Shown: piece after piece, positions 57,551-64,000 of the stretch
How positions within the stretch are numbered: position 1 is the stretch's first letter
Layout of the letters: each line of letters begins with the position of its first letter
Assembly (NCBI RefSeq): GCF_002934605.1
Contig: NZ_PTJC01000006.1
Coordinates: 248,001-312,000, forward strand
DNA from: Neolewinella xylanilytica
GTDB taxonomy: Bacteria > Bacteroidota > Bacteroidia > Chitinophagales > Saprospiraceae
Direction of reading: 5' to 3'
Length of the DNA stretch: 64,000 nt
Translations under genes and position numbers: made by a program
Notes under the pieces: model-generated
The model's database searches: none
What the model was told of the DNA's origin: nothing
The model's input: the letters and a program-made list of their open reading frames with translations, nothing else

Positions 57551-57856
57551 TTCGTTCAAGTATTTCGAAATATCGCCAAGAATATAAAAGGGTCAAATCC
57601 ACCATCGAGCGCTACATCCGCTAATTAACGGCCGACCCGACATTGGAAACCCACCTCGTAACCGGATTATCCGCCAAGTAGGTCGGCGGACGAGTTGCGA
57701 AAACGGATAGGGCGCGCATTGCTCCTCCGGGTCCAGCCGAAGTAGCGAACGATTCCCTATCGGATCGGGGAGGAGTAGCGATTACCACCGACTACGGAAG
57801 GGTTTTTGGAGTACGTATGTATTCGGAGAAGAAGCTACCGGCTTCCACCCCGTGTT
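57551..57856 (+). other. Intergenic stretch after the GH9 gene
   Basis: 306 bases between the GH9 stop and the convergent hydrolase-OsmC gene. No gene, hairpin with a T tail or repeat was recognised. A minus-strand frame (57792-58106) is mostly antisense to the neighbour. Confidence 0.4.
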
Positions 57857-59077
57857 TTATCGCGCTTTCTCCTCTGCCTCCTGCAAGACCGTTGTCACCT
57901 GCACCGTTTCGTGCAGGGTCCGGTGTACGGGGCAACGGTCGGCTATTTCCAACAATCGCTGCCGCTGTTCGTCCGTGAGATCCCCCTTGAGGATAATAAC
58001 GCGCTTGAAGTGGTCGATTTTCGGCTTCTTCTCGCCGGCGTCCTGCATATCCTGGACGTAGTCCTTTTGGTGGTCCAGGTGTACTTCCACTGCTTCGATC
58101 ACCCACTTTTTGCGGCGGGCGTACATCTGGATGGTCATGGCCGTGCAGGCCCCCAGGCCGGCGCTGATGAGCTCGTAGGGGCCGGGACCGTAATCGTTAC
58201 CGCCGATTTTTACCGGTTCGTCGGCGGTGAGGTAGTGCTGGCGGACCATGATCTCGGTGGTGTATCCTTCCTGCCCCAGGCGGACGGCCACGCCATGATT
58301 GCTTCGGATCGGATCCTTCTCCGGAACGGGCAGGTAGCGATCCGACCAGCCGGCGATCACGCGACCCGCGTAGTGACTATCGGCGCCGTCGGAGAGCAGG
58401 TGATCGGCGCCGTCGAGGCTAACGAAGCTTTTCGGATGTCGCGCCGCGGTGTAGAGCTTGGCTGCTTCATCGATGGATACCGTTCGGTCCTGGGGGCTGT
58501 GCAGAATCAGTAGCCCGGCATCGAGGTTTTGGATATTATCGTCCAACCGGTGATGTTCCAGGTCGTCGATGAATTGCTTGCCGATCTTGAACGGTCGCCC
58601 CCCGATGTCCACCGTGGCTTTGCCCTCCCTGGCGATGGTTTCAATCTTGTCGCGAAAGTGCTGGGACACGTGGTCCGGCGCAAAGGGAGCGGCGATTGTC
58701 ACTACCGCCTTGACCGAGGGGATACGGTTCGCAGCGCAGAGTACGGCGGCGCCCCCGAGGCTGTGTCCGACCAGTAGGCCGGGAGCTTCGTAGTGTTCGG
58801 CTAAATAGTTGGCGGCATCTTCGAGATCGGAGATATTGGTGGTAAAGCTGGTATCTACAAAATCCCCTTCGCTTTCGCCGATACCGGTGAAATCAAACCG
58901 CAGGACTGCAATACCGTGCAGGTTTAGCTCGCGGGTAATGTTGTGCATGGCCGTCAGCGTGTGGCCGCAGGTGAAGCAGTGGGCGAAGAGGGCAAAGGCG
59001 TGAGGGTGACGATTAACGGGCAAGTCCAGGCGGGCGGCCAGTTGCACTCCCGCACTGTTGGGAAAGGTAAGTTTCAA
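57857..59077 (-). CDS. Alpha/beta hydrolase fused to an OsmC-type peroxidase domain
   Basis: 406 residues starting with TTG at 59077; no ATG or GTG lies just upstream. Residues ~1-255 are an alpha/beta hydrolase with LFAHCFTCGHT, RFDFTGIGESEGDF, nucleophile S106 in GHSLGG, D197 in HSPQDRTV and H226 in LDGADHL. Residues ~265-400 match OsmC with C311 in GLGACTAMTI and C382 in ADRCPVHRTL, the paired Cys of thiol-dependent organic hydroperoxide reductases. The fusion is known in several bacteria as a bifunctional annotation; the hydrolase substrate is unknown. The start overlaps an inverted repeat, possibly an operator. Confidence 0.92.
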   Translation of the reverse strand: MKLTFPNSAGVQLAARLDLPVNRHPHAFALFAHCFTCGHTLTAMHNITRELNLHGIAVLRFDFTGIGESEGDFVDTSFTTNISDLEDAANYLAEHYEAPGLLVGHSLGGAAVLCAANRIPSVKAVVTIAAPFAPDHVSQHFRDKIETIAREGKATVDIGGRPFKIGKQFIDDLEHHRLDDNIQNLDAGLLILHSPQDRTVSIDEAAKLYTAARHPKSFVSLDGADHLLSDGADSHYAGRVIAGWSDRYLPVPEKDPIRSNHGVAVRLGQEGYTTEIMVRQHYLTADEPVKIGGNDYGPGPYELISAGLGACTAMTIQMYARRKKWVIEAVEVHLDHQKDYVQDMQDAGEKKPKIDHFKRVIILKGDLTDEQRQRLLEIADRCPVHRTLHETVQVTTVLQEAEEKAR

Positions 59078-59109
59078 TTTGTTTGAAATTGTATTTTGTA
59101 AAACAATTT
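59075..59109. promoter_or_regulatory. Two overlapping inverted repeats over the start of the hydrolase-OsmC gene
   Basis: CAATTT (59075-59080), GTTTG, AAATTG (59086-59091) is a perfect 6-bp inverted repeat, overlapping the TTG start (CAA at 59075-59077). AAATTGT (59086-59092) and ACAATTT (59103-59109) form a second perfect 7-bp inverted repeat that shares the first arm. The AATTGTA string also resembles half sites of MarR/OhrR-type peroxide regulators. No such regulator gene is adjacent. Confidence 0.5.
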
Positions 59110-59110
59110 G

Positions 59111-59141
59111 TTGTAATTACGGGGAGAAGTGATTAGCTTTG
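59111..59141 (+). promoter_or_regulatory. Bacteroidota promoter: TTG (-33) and TAGCTTTG (-7)
   Basis: TTG at 59111-59113, 20 bases, then TAGCTTTG at 59134-59141, an exact TAnnTTTG match with good spacing. It reads rightward toward the small membrane protein at 59193, leaving a leader of about 45 bases, and sits next to the inverted repeats. Confidence 0.65.
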
Positions 59142-59192
59142 TAATGCCTACACCGAAGCCGCTTTAGGGAGTCATCGTCTCAAAATCAAAGC

Positions 59193-59462
59193 ATGTCAGC
59201 CCATAACACCAAAAACCCCAGCCGCACCGAAGACCAAGATCCCGGGGGCAAAAAAATACGGCAAAGTGACCGGACCACCGACGCCCAACCCAAAGAGCGG
59301 GAGCGAATACGGGATATGATCGTCGTCTTCGTCACCTATCCCCTCACTCCGACTAAGGAAACCAACCGATTGGCGGAAAAAAAGCCCTGGCTGGAGTTTC
59401 TGTCTTTGCTGCTGAAGGTGGCTTTGGCGCTTTACGCGCTTTACGAGGCTGCGTTTAGGTAG
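59193..59462 (+). CDS. Small single-helix membrane protein of unknown function
   Basis: 89 residues. The first ~40 residues are very polar and charged (Lys/Arg/Asp/Gln-rich, DQDPGGKKIRQSDRTTDA). The end of the chain is hydrophobic (WLEFLSLLLKVALALYALYE), giving a C-terminal membrane helix with a short tail. No family is recognised. It is divergent from the hydrolase-OsmC gene, carries its own good promoter and may be co-controlled through the shared intergenic repeats. It converges with the receiver-oxidoreductase gene 21 bases away. Confidence 0.6.
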   Translation: MSAHNTKNPSRTEDQDPGGKKIRQSDRTTDAQPKERERIRDMIVVFVTYPLTPTKETNRLAEKKPWLEFLSLLLKVALALYALYEAAFR

Positions 59463-59483
59463 AGCGCAGCGAGCGCTATTCCG

Positions 59484-61157
59484 CTAAAAATCATCCAGGT
59501 ACGCATGCACGAACTTGATCGCCATCGCACCTTCTCCTACGGCGGAGGCGACGCGGTTCATGGCACCGCTGCGTACGTCGCCGGCGGCGAAGATGCCGGG
59601 CTGGCAGGTTTCGAGCAGGTAGGGATTCCGTTCCAGGGGCCAGCCGTGGCTGCGTTCCTCGGTGGCGAGTAGGTCCCGGCCTGTGATGACGAAGCCGCGC
59701 TTGTCTGTCATGATCTGGCCGCGCTCGAGCCACTCCGTGCGGGGGCGGGCGCCGATGAAGATGAAGAGGGCGTCGGCTTCCACTTCGTAGGTAGATTGAT
59801 CCTCCAGGTTTTCGAGCACCAGGCGTTGCACGTGATCGTCGTCGCCGCATACCTTAACCACCTCGCGGTAGCCCTGTACGGTGATGTTGTCGATGGTATC
59901 GATCTGGTCGATCAGGTAACTGGACATACTGGAAGTCAGGTCGGGTTTCCGAATCAGTATGGTGACCGACTGGGCGTATTTCGAGAGGTAGACCGCTCCC
60001 TGCCCCGCGCTGTTCCCACCACCTATCACGAAGACGTTCCGGTTCTCGCAGGACTTCGCTTCCGTAATGGCCGCCCCGTAATACACCCCGGCACCGTTGA
60101 ATTTATCGGCTCCTTCCGCGTTCAGTTTTCGGTACTGGACCCCGGTGGTCAGAATGACGGCTTTCGTCTTTACCGTGCTGTCGTCGTCCAGGCTGAGAAT
60201 TTTGTAGCCGTCGCGGATCTCGATCCCGGTCACTTCGCGGGGGCTGACCACCTCAACGCCAAAGCGAAGGGTCTGGGCCATGGCGCGGCGGGTCAGTTCG
60301 GAACCGGACAAGCCGCTGGGGAATCCGAGGTAATTTTCGATGCGGCTGCTACTACCCGCCTGGCCGCCCGGGGCCCGTTTTTCCACCACTAGGGTCTTGA
60401 GTCCTTCCGAGCCGCCGTACACCGCCGCGGCCATACCGGAGGGGCCGGAGCCGATGATGACCACGTCGTACAGCTCGTCGCTGACCGTTGCGCTCATGCC
60501 CAGCTTTTCGGCTAGTTCGTCGAGTGCGGGATCGCTTAGTACGTCGCCATCCTCCATAATGACCAGGGGCAATTCCCGCACCCTGCATTCGTGGAGTTGG
60601 ATGAGTTCTTCCCCCTTGGGGCTACGGGCATCGATCCACTCGTAGGGCAGCAGGTTGGCGGCCAGCCAGTCCTTGATGTTGTGGGATTTGGGGGAGTACT
60701 GGTAGCCGACTACCCGGATCCCCTCGAATTCCGGACGGTAGGAGAGTTTCCAGTCTTCGAGCAGCTCGTCGAGGATCGGGTAAAGTTTTTCTTCCGGTGG
60801 ATCCCAGGGCTTGAGCAGGTAGTAATCCAGCTGAACTGCGTTGATTGCCTTGATGGCGGCGTCCGTATCGCTGTAGGCGGTGATGAGTACCCGTTTGGCG
60901 CTGGGGTAGATTTTCTTGGCCTGCTCGAGGAAGTCCACCCCCAGCATTTCCGGCATCCGCTGGTCGCAGAGGTAGAGCGCCATGGTTTCCCCCTTCTTCT
61001 TCATGTCCTGCACCGCGTCCAGGGCTTCCACGGCGCTGGTGGTGGTTACGATGCGGTAGTCTTCCTTGTACTGATTGCGCAGGTCGCGCTTCAGTGATCG
61101 CAGGACCTGCTCGTCGTCGTCGACCGTCAGGATGATGGGTTTGCGGTCTCTAGCCAT
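59484..61157 (-). CDS. Response receiver fused to a thioredoxin-reductase-like FAD oxidoreductase
   Basis: 557 residues. Residues ~8-125 are a receiver domain: VDDDEQVLRSLKRDL, phosphoacceptor D65 in LYLCDQRMPE, LITAYSD and the conserved Lys in YYLLKPWDPP. Residues ~150-225 resemble a small thioredoxin/glutaredoxin-like module. From ~230 follows an FAD/NAD(P)H flavoprotein with VVIIGSGPSGMAAAVYGG, then VFVIGGGNSAGQGAVYLS and GIFAAGDVRSG. The CxxC of thioredoxin reductases is absent; only one Cys occurs at that place (EAKSCENRN). It is cotranscribed, 15 bases after the histidine kinase, so phosphorylation probably controls redox output. Confidence 0.93.
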   Translation of the reverse strand: MARDRKPIILTVDDDEQVLRSLKRDLRNQYKEDYRIVTTTSAVEALDAVQDMKKKGETMALYLCDQRMPEMLGVDFLEQAKKIYPSAKRVLITAYSDTDAAIKAINAVQLDYYLLKPWDPPEEKLYPILDELLEDWKLSYRPEFEGIRVVGYQYSPKSHNIKDWLAANLLPYEWIDARSPKGEELIQLHECRVRELPLVIMEDGDVLSDPALDELAEKLGMSATVSDELYDVVIIGSGPSGMAAAVYGGSEGLKTLVVEKRAPGGQAGSSSRIENYLGFPSGLSGSELTRRAMAQTLRFGVEVVSPREVTGIEIRDGYKILSLDDDSTVKTKAVILTTGVQYRKLNAEGADKFNGAGVYYGAAITEAKSCENRNVFVIGGGNSAGQGAVYLSKYAQSVTILIRKPDLTSSMSSYLIDQIDTIDNITVQGYREVVKVCGDDDHVQRLVLENLEDQSTYEVEADALFIFIGARPRTEWLERGQIMTDKRGFVITGRDLLATEERSHGWPLERNPYLLETCQPGIFAAGDVRSGAMNRVASAVGEGAMAIKFVHAYLDDF

Positions 61158-61172
61158 AGTGTATTAGTAGTG

Positions 61173-62609
61173 CTACTGAATGGGGAAGCAAACGCGGAAA
61201 ACGGTACGGCCGGGCTCGCTGTCGACATTGACGTATCCATTGTGGTGGTCGATGACGCGGCGGACGATGTCGAGGCCCATGCCCGTACCCTCGCCGACGC
61301 CCTTGGTCGTAAAGAAGGGTTCGAAGATCCGGCTCTGGATGGCTTCGGGAATACCGGGCCCGTTGTCCTCGAACTCCACGCATACGCAATCGCGCTCCTG
61401 GAACGTCCGCAAGGTCAGTTCCCCCGAACCGTCGGCCGGAAGCGCGTCCAGCGCATTGGAAAGCAGATTGGTCCACACTTGGTTCAATTCACCGGCGAGG
61501 GCCTTCACCCGCGGTATGTCCTTACCTAGTTCCTTCTTGATGCGGACGTTCTTTTTCTTAAAGGCATGGTAGAGCATAATGAAGGTCGACTTCAAGCCCT
61601 CGTGCACGTTCACCATTTCCAGGCTGGGCTCCTGGTCCATATGGCTGTAGGATTTGATCGACTGCACCAGTTCGGCAATGCGACTGCTCGACGCCTGTAT
61701 TTCGTTGACCAGGCTTTCCGTGGTGAGGTTGGTTTCGATCCACCAGAAGAGCGGTTGAATCGCTGCCTCCGGAATGACAGCGGCCAGCTGCTCGAAGTGC
61801 TCGGTGCGGAAGTTCCAGTCGACGAAGGTATCTACGATGCGGTCTGCCTCGTCCACCCCGTGATCCTCCAGCCAGTCCAGCAGCTCGTCCAGGCGCTCCT
61901 CCCGCTCCATTAGCCCGAGTTCCTCCTCGGTGTCATGCTCCGTGCTGGCGATGCGGTCGAAGAGCACCTCGTTCACCCGGTCGATGTCTTCCAAACTTAC
62001 GCGCATCGTCACAACGGACTTGAAGCGGTCCGGCGTTTGTACCAGGTGTTTGTGGAGCTCCTGGCTGCTGCGAACGATCGCCGAAGCCGGGTTATTCAGT
62101 TCGTGTGCGAGGCCCGCGCTCATTTTCCCCAGCGCCATGAGCTTTTCGTCCATGAGCCGCATTTGCTGGAAGTCCCGGACGCGATTGGTCATGACCGCTA
62201 CCAGGGCCTGCGTCAGGTCGTAACTGACGTTGACCATCTCCACGAAGCAGCCGCGGTGTAGTTCGAGCACTTTAGTGTCTTCCAGGCAGATGCCGTCCGC
62301 CCCGGTTTCGTGCATCCGGCTGAAGGGCAGCACGCCGGTAACGTAGGGAGCTTTCCACATTCCCAGCTCCTTCCGGCGGCCGTTGCTTTCCCGCTGAATG
62401 ACGTAGCTACCCGTCAGCAATACCTGCATGTGGTCGGCGGGTTCCCCCGAGCGGAAGATATGCGTTCCCTTTGGGTAGCAAACGTAGCTGGACTGCTTCA
62501 CCAGCCACGCCAACGCATCGTCGTCGACTTCGTGGAAGATATCGAAGGCACGGAGCCGCTCCTGGAGGTCCGGCGTTTTCGTCAGCGTTTGGGGGGAGGT
62601 GGCAGTCAT
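61173..62609 (-). CDS. cNMP-binding sensor histidine kinase
   Basis: 478 residues from ATG 62609; a longer frame to 62945 would add 112 residues of unrelated sequence through the palindrome cluster. Residues ~18-125 form a cyclic-nucleotide-binding-type domain (FRSGEPADHMQVLLTGSYVI). H169 lies in GLAHELNNPASAI of the dimerisation domain. A helical stretch follows, and the ATP-binding domain has NQVWTNLLSNALDAL, DNGPGIPEAIQSRIFEPFFT and GTGMGLDIVRRVIDHH (N, G1, F and G2 boxes). There is no membrane helix, so it is a cytoplasmic kinase, probably for the receiver next to it. Confidence 0.93.
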   Translation of the reverse strand: MTATSPQTLTKTPDLQERLRAFDIFHEVDDDALAWLVKQSSYVCYPKGTHIFRSGEPADHMQVLLTGSYVIQRESNGRRKELGMWKAPYVTGVLPFSRMHETGADGICLEDTKVLELHRGCFVEMVNVSYDLTQALVAVMTNRVRDFQQMRLMDEKLMALGKMSAGLAHELNNPASAIVRSSQELHKHLVQTPDRFKSVVTMRVSLEDIDRVNEVLFDRIASTEHDTEEELGLMEREERLDELLDWLEDHGVDEADRIVDTFVDWNFRTEHFEQLAAVIPEAAIQPLFWWIETNLTTESLVNEIQASSSRIAELVQSIKSYSHMDQEPSLEMVNVHEGLKSTFIMLYHAFKKKNVRIKKELGKDIPRVKALAGELNQVWTNLLSNALDALPADGSGELTLRTFQERDCVCVEFEDNGPGIPEAIQSRIFEPFFTTKGVGEGTGMGLDIVRRVIDHHNGYVNVDSEPGRTVFRVCFPIQ

Positions 62610-62775
62610 CAGGGGTATAACCCGCGGAATGGCATTTTGGGTCAGTTTTCTTGCGGAGAACCCTGAGTAAATGCGTTTTGCGGCGGGGCGCGGGTGAAGG
62701 GTTTTTGAACGGGGTTGCTGTTTTTGTACAACCTGGGCCTGGTCGCCTACGAATGCTTCGTAGGATTTCGGGTTT

Positions 62776-62898
62776 GACCGCGCTGCGGTCTTTAGGGGCC
62801 CGCGGGTAAGAGGAACCGCAGCGCGGTTCAAGACCCGTAGCGTGGGGTCACGACCCCACGCTACGGGAATGGCCCGATTTCCCGACCGCAGCGCGGTC
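62776..62898. repeat. Cluster of four REP-like palindromes
   Basis: P1 GACCGCGCTGCGGTC (62776-62790); P2 GAACCGCAGCGCGGTTC (62813-62829); P3 with 16-bp arms 62834-62849 and 62852-62867 (CCCGTAGCGTGGGGTC and its reverse complement, two-base spacer); P4 GACCGCAGCGCGGTC (62884-62898). P1 is the exact reverse complement of P4, and P2 has the same AGC loop. It fills the gap between the histidine-kinase gene and the transposase remnant. The rest of 62610-63006 shows no gene. Confidence 0.75.
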
Positions 62899-63006
62899 GA
62901 ACCCCGGGGCGGTATCCCGTAAGACGGGTAAAAAAGACCGGGCAAAGCGCATATTTAACACAACTCTCACCACATGAGAGCGAGCAAGCGGTCCTTAGCC
63001 GAAAAA

Positions 63007-63402
63007 ATGAACGCTTACGTTTCCAGTGGTTACCCGATTGTCTTCTCCACCAAGTACCGGCGGCCAACCCTCACGAAGCCGAACCGGGAGGAGCCGTTTA
63101 AGTGTATCTGCGGTATCCTAAGAAATAAGCGATGCGTGTCTTTTCCAGTCGGTGGGGTGGAAGATCACTTACCCATCGTATGCTCCCTCGACCGGTCGAT
63201 AGCACCGGCTTCGCTGGTAAAGGACATAAAACTGGGTGCTACATCATACATCAAAGAAGCGAGACGCTTTCCCCACTTTTCCGGCTGGCAGCGTGGGTAT
63301 GGGCGGCAGGGAGCCCACCACCGGAGGAAATCATCCCTGGAGGAAATGATCGATTTGCAGACGGAAAACGAAGTCGGGTTCGCAAGGGAATACGTCGCCT
63401 GA
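63007..63402 (+). pseudogene. Decayed IS200-like / REP-associated tyrosine (RAYT-type) transposase
   Basis: 131 codons from ATG 63007 in an open frame (which extends back to 62974). The N-terminal half matches IS200/RAYT transposases: IVFSTKYRRPTL, then ILRNKRC, PVGGVEDHLPIVCSL, LVKDIKLGATSYIKE and FPHFSGWQRGYG. The HUH element, normally DHxHxL, reads DHLPIV, so the second His is lost. After GYG the text jumps to RQGAHHRRKSSLEEM, the part that normally follows the catalytic Tyr helix, implying an in-frame loss of about 20 residues including the Tyr. It cannot be active. It lies beside the palindromes. Confidence 0.78.
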
Positions 63403-63607
63403 ACCGGGGGCGATCGACCTAGCTAGGGTGGGCAAGGCATCTTTACCAGGGTATGTAATGCTTAATTCCACCACCGTAGCCCGAATTCGTCGACATTCTT
63501 CCTTGGGTCATCGGGAAAATTCGTGGTCGATGCAACGCTGCCCCCACCTTAGCGTCATTCAACCTAACTGCCTCAGTTGCAAACCATCATCCCACAATCC
63601 ATTAGCC

Positions 63608-63949
63608 ATGAAATCCCTACTATTCGCTCTCGCTCTCGCTACTACCGTCCCCGCCACGGCCACGACCGTAGAACCCCTGATCACTCGCAGCTTCGTCGAG
63701 GATAACCGGCTGGAGCTTGTCCTGGCCAATCTCGAACAGGAACGCACCGTCGTCCGCCTCACCAACCTCGATCAAGACATCGAATACTTCAGCGACCGCG
63801 TCAAACACCACAATGGTTACGGTGTCAGCCTGTCGCTGGACAAGTTGCCGGCGGGTCGCTACGTACTGTCCGTCGAGAAGGGCGACACCGTCCGCCGCCA
63901 GGTGATTCTCAAGACCGAAACCGGCACGAGGTGCAGCGCCTGGAAGTAA
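63608..63949 (+). CDS. Small secreted beta-rich protein
   Basis: 113 residues from ATG 63608; the longer frame from 63428 precedes the signal peptide. A Sec signal (SLLFALALATTVPATATT) is followed by two or three beta-strand segments (RLELVLANLEQERTVVRLTN, then GYGVSLSLDKLPAGRYVLSV). The LPAGRYVLSVEKG pattern resembles a T9SS tail or a small Ig-like domain (DUF3244-like), but the chain is too short for a normal cargo plus tail. No partner gene is adjacent, and the function is unknown. Confidence 0.7.
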   Translation: MKSLLFALALATTVPATATTVEPLITRSFVEDNRLELVLANLEQERTVVRLTNLDQDIEYFSDRVKHHNGYGVSLSLDKLPAGRYVLSVEKGDTVRRQVILKTETGTRCSAWK

Positions 63950-64000
63950 TCTTGCCCCACGGCAATCCGAAGGGAGGTACGGGACGTTAAGCATCGTATG

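Noticed and set aside
59463-59477. AGCGC/GCGCT hairpin between convergent genes as terminator
   Set aside because: Five-base arms and no T tail directly after; too weak to call.

Overview
The window looks like chromosomal DNA from a high-GC, marine-type Bacteroidota, most like the Saprospiria (Lewinella/Neolewinella group). This rests on a SusC/SusD pair, a PorP/SprF protein next to a giant PKD/SprB-repeat protein with a type B secretion (T9SS) tail, a second secreted protein with a type A-like tail, many lipoproteins, TAnnTTTG-like -7 promoter boxes and ECF sigma genes. The genus is inference; no rRNA, tRNA or CRISPR array was recognised.

Layout. 1-4.6 kb: the 3' end of a DUF885 hydrolase, a small PepSY-like lipoprotein, an outer-membrane barrel, a sodium:solute symporter and an M20 deacetylase. 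4.6-7.6 kb: a four-helix-bundle gene beside a nonsense-mutated copy, a C-rich/G-quadruplex-capable tract, strong hairpins, a Bax-inhibitor-1 protein and AroQ. 7.5-9.5 kb: a polysaccharide flippase whose start codon sits at the end of an 8-bp repeat array, then a GbsR/MarR regulator. 9.6-16.3 kb: a tripartite RND efflux operon whose TolC component carries an N-terminal substrate-binding-like domain. 16.5-23.3 kb: an NAD(P)-binding protein, a 1592-residue T9SS adhesin and PorP/SprF. 23.3-29.6 kb: small lipoprotein and hypothetical genes, a serine beta-lactamase-fold hydrolase, a T9SS-exported protein and an 840-bp stretch without a recognised gene. 29.6-34.9 kb: a trehalose synthase-maltokinase fusion, a TIGR04283-type glycosyltransferase, a small membrane protein and aldose 1-epimerase. 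35-47.7 kb: SusC, SusD, a strong terminator, and two large FG-GAP/UnbV lipoproteins that overlap by ATGA. 47.8-50.8 kb: methylmalonyl-CoA mutase small subunit, and an ECF sigma factor coupled to a protein joining an anti-sigma-like N-terminus to an outer-membrane barrel. 50.9-54.3 kb: a probable copper cassette (Cys-rich small protein, CDACGCG barrel, MbnP-like lipoprotein, MbnH-like diheme enzyme). 54.3-57.6 kb: a sulfatase diverging from a GH9 endoglucanase. 57.8-62.6 kb: an alpha/beta-hydrolase-OsmC fusion with inverted repeats over its start, a small membrane protein, and a signalling pair (cNMP-binding histidine kinase and a receiver-thioredoxin-reductase-like protein). 62.6-64 kb: a cluster of REP-like palindromes next to a decayed IS200-like/RAYT transposase, and a small secreted protein.

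The best candidates for a little-described system are the copper cassette, the sigma factor with its barrel-linked regulator, the substrate-binding-TolC efflux operon, and the two-gene redox signalling unit. Smaller sequence-level oddities are the in-frame nonsense copy of the four-helix gene, the octamer array touching the flippase start, the Asp-to-Asn change in the maltokinase metal site, and the palindromes beside a catalytically dead RAYT-like protein.
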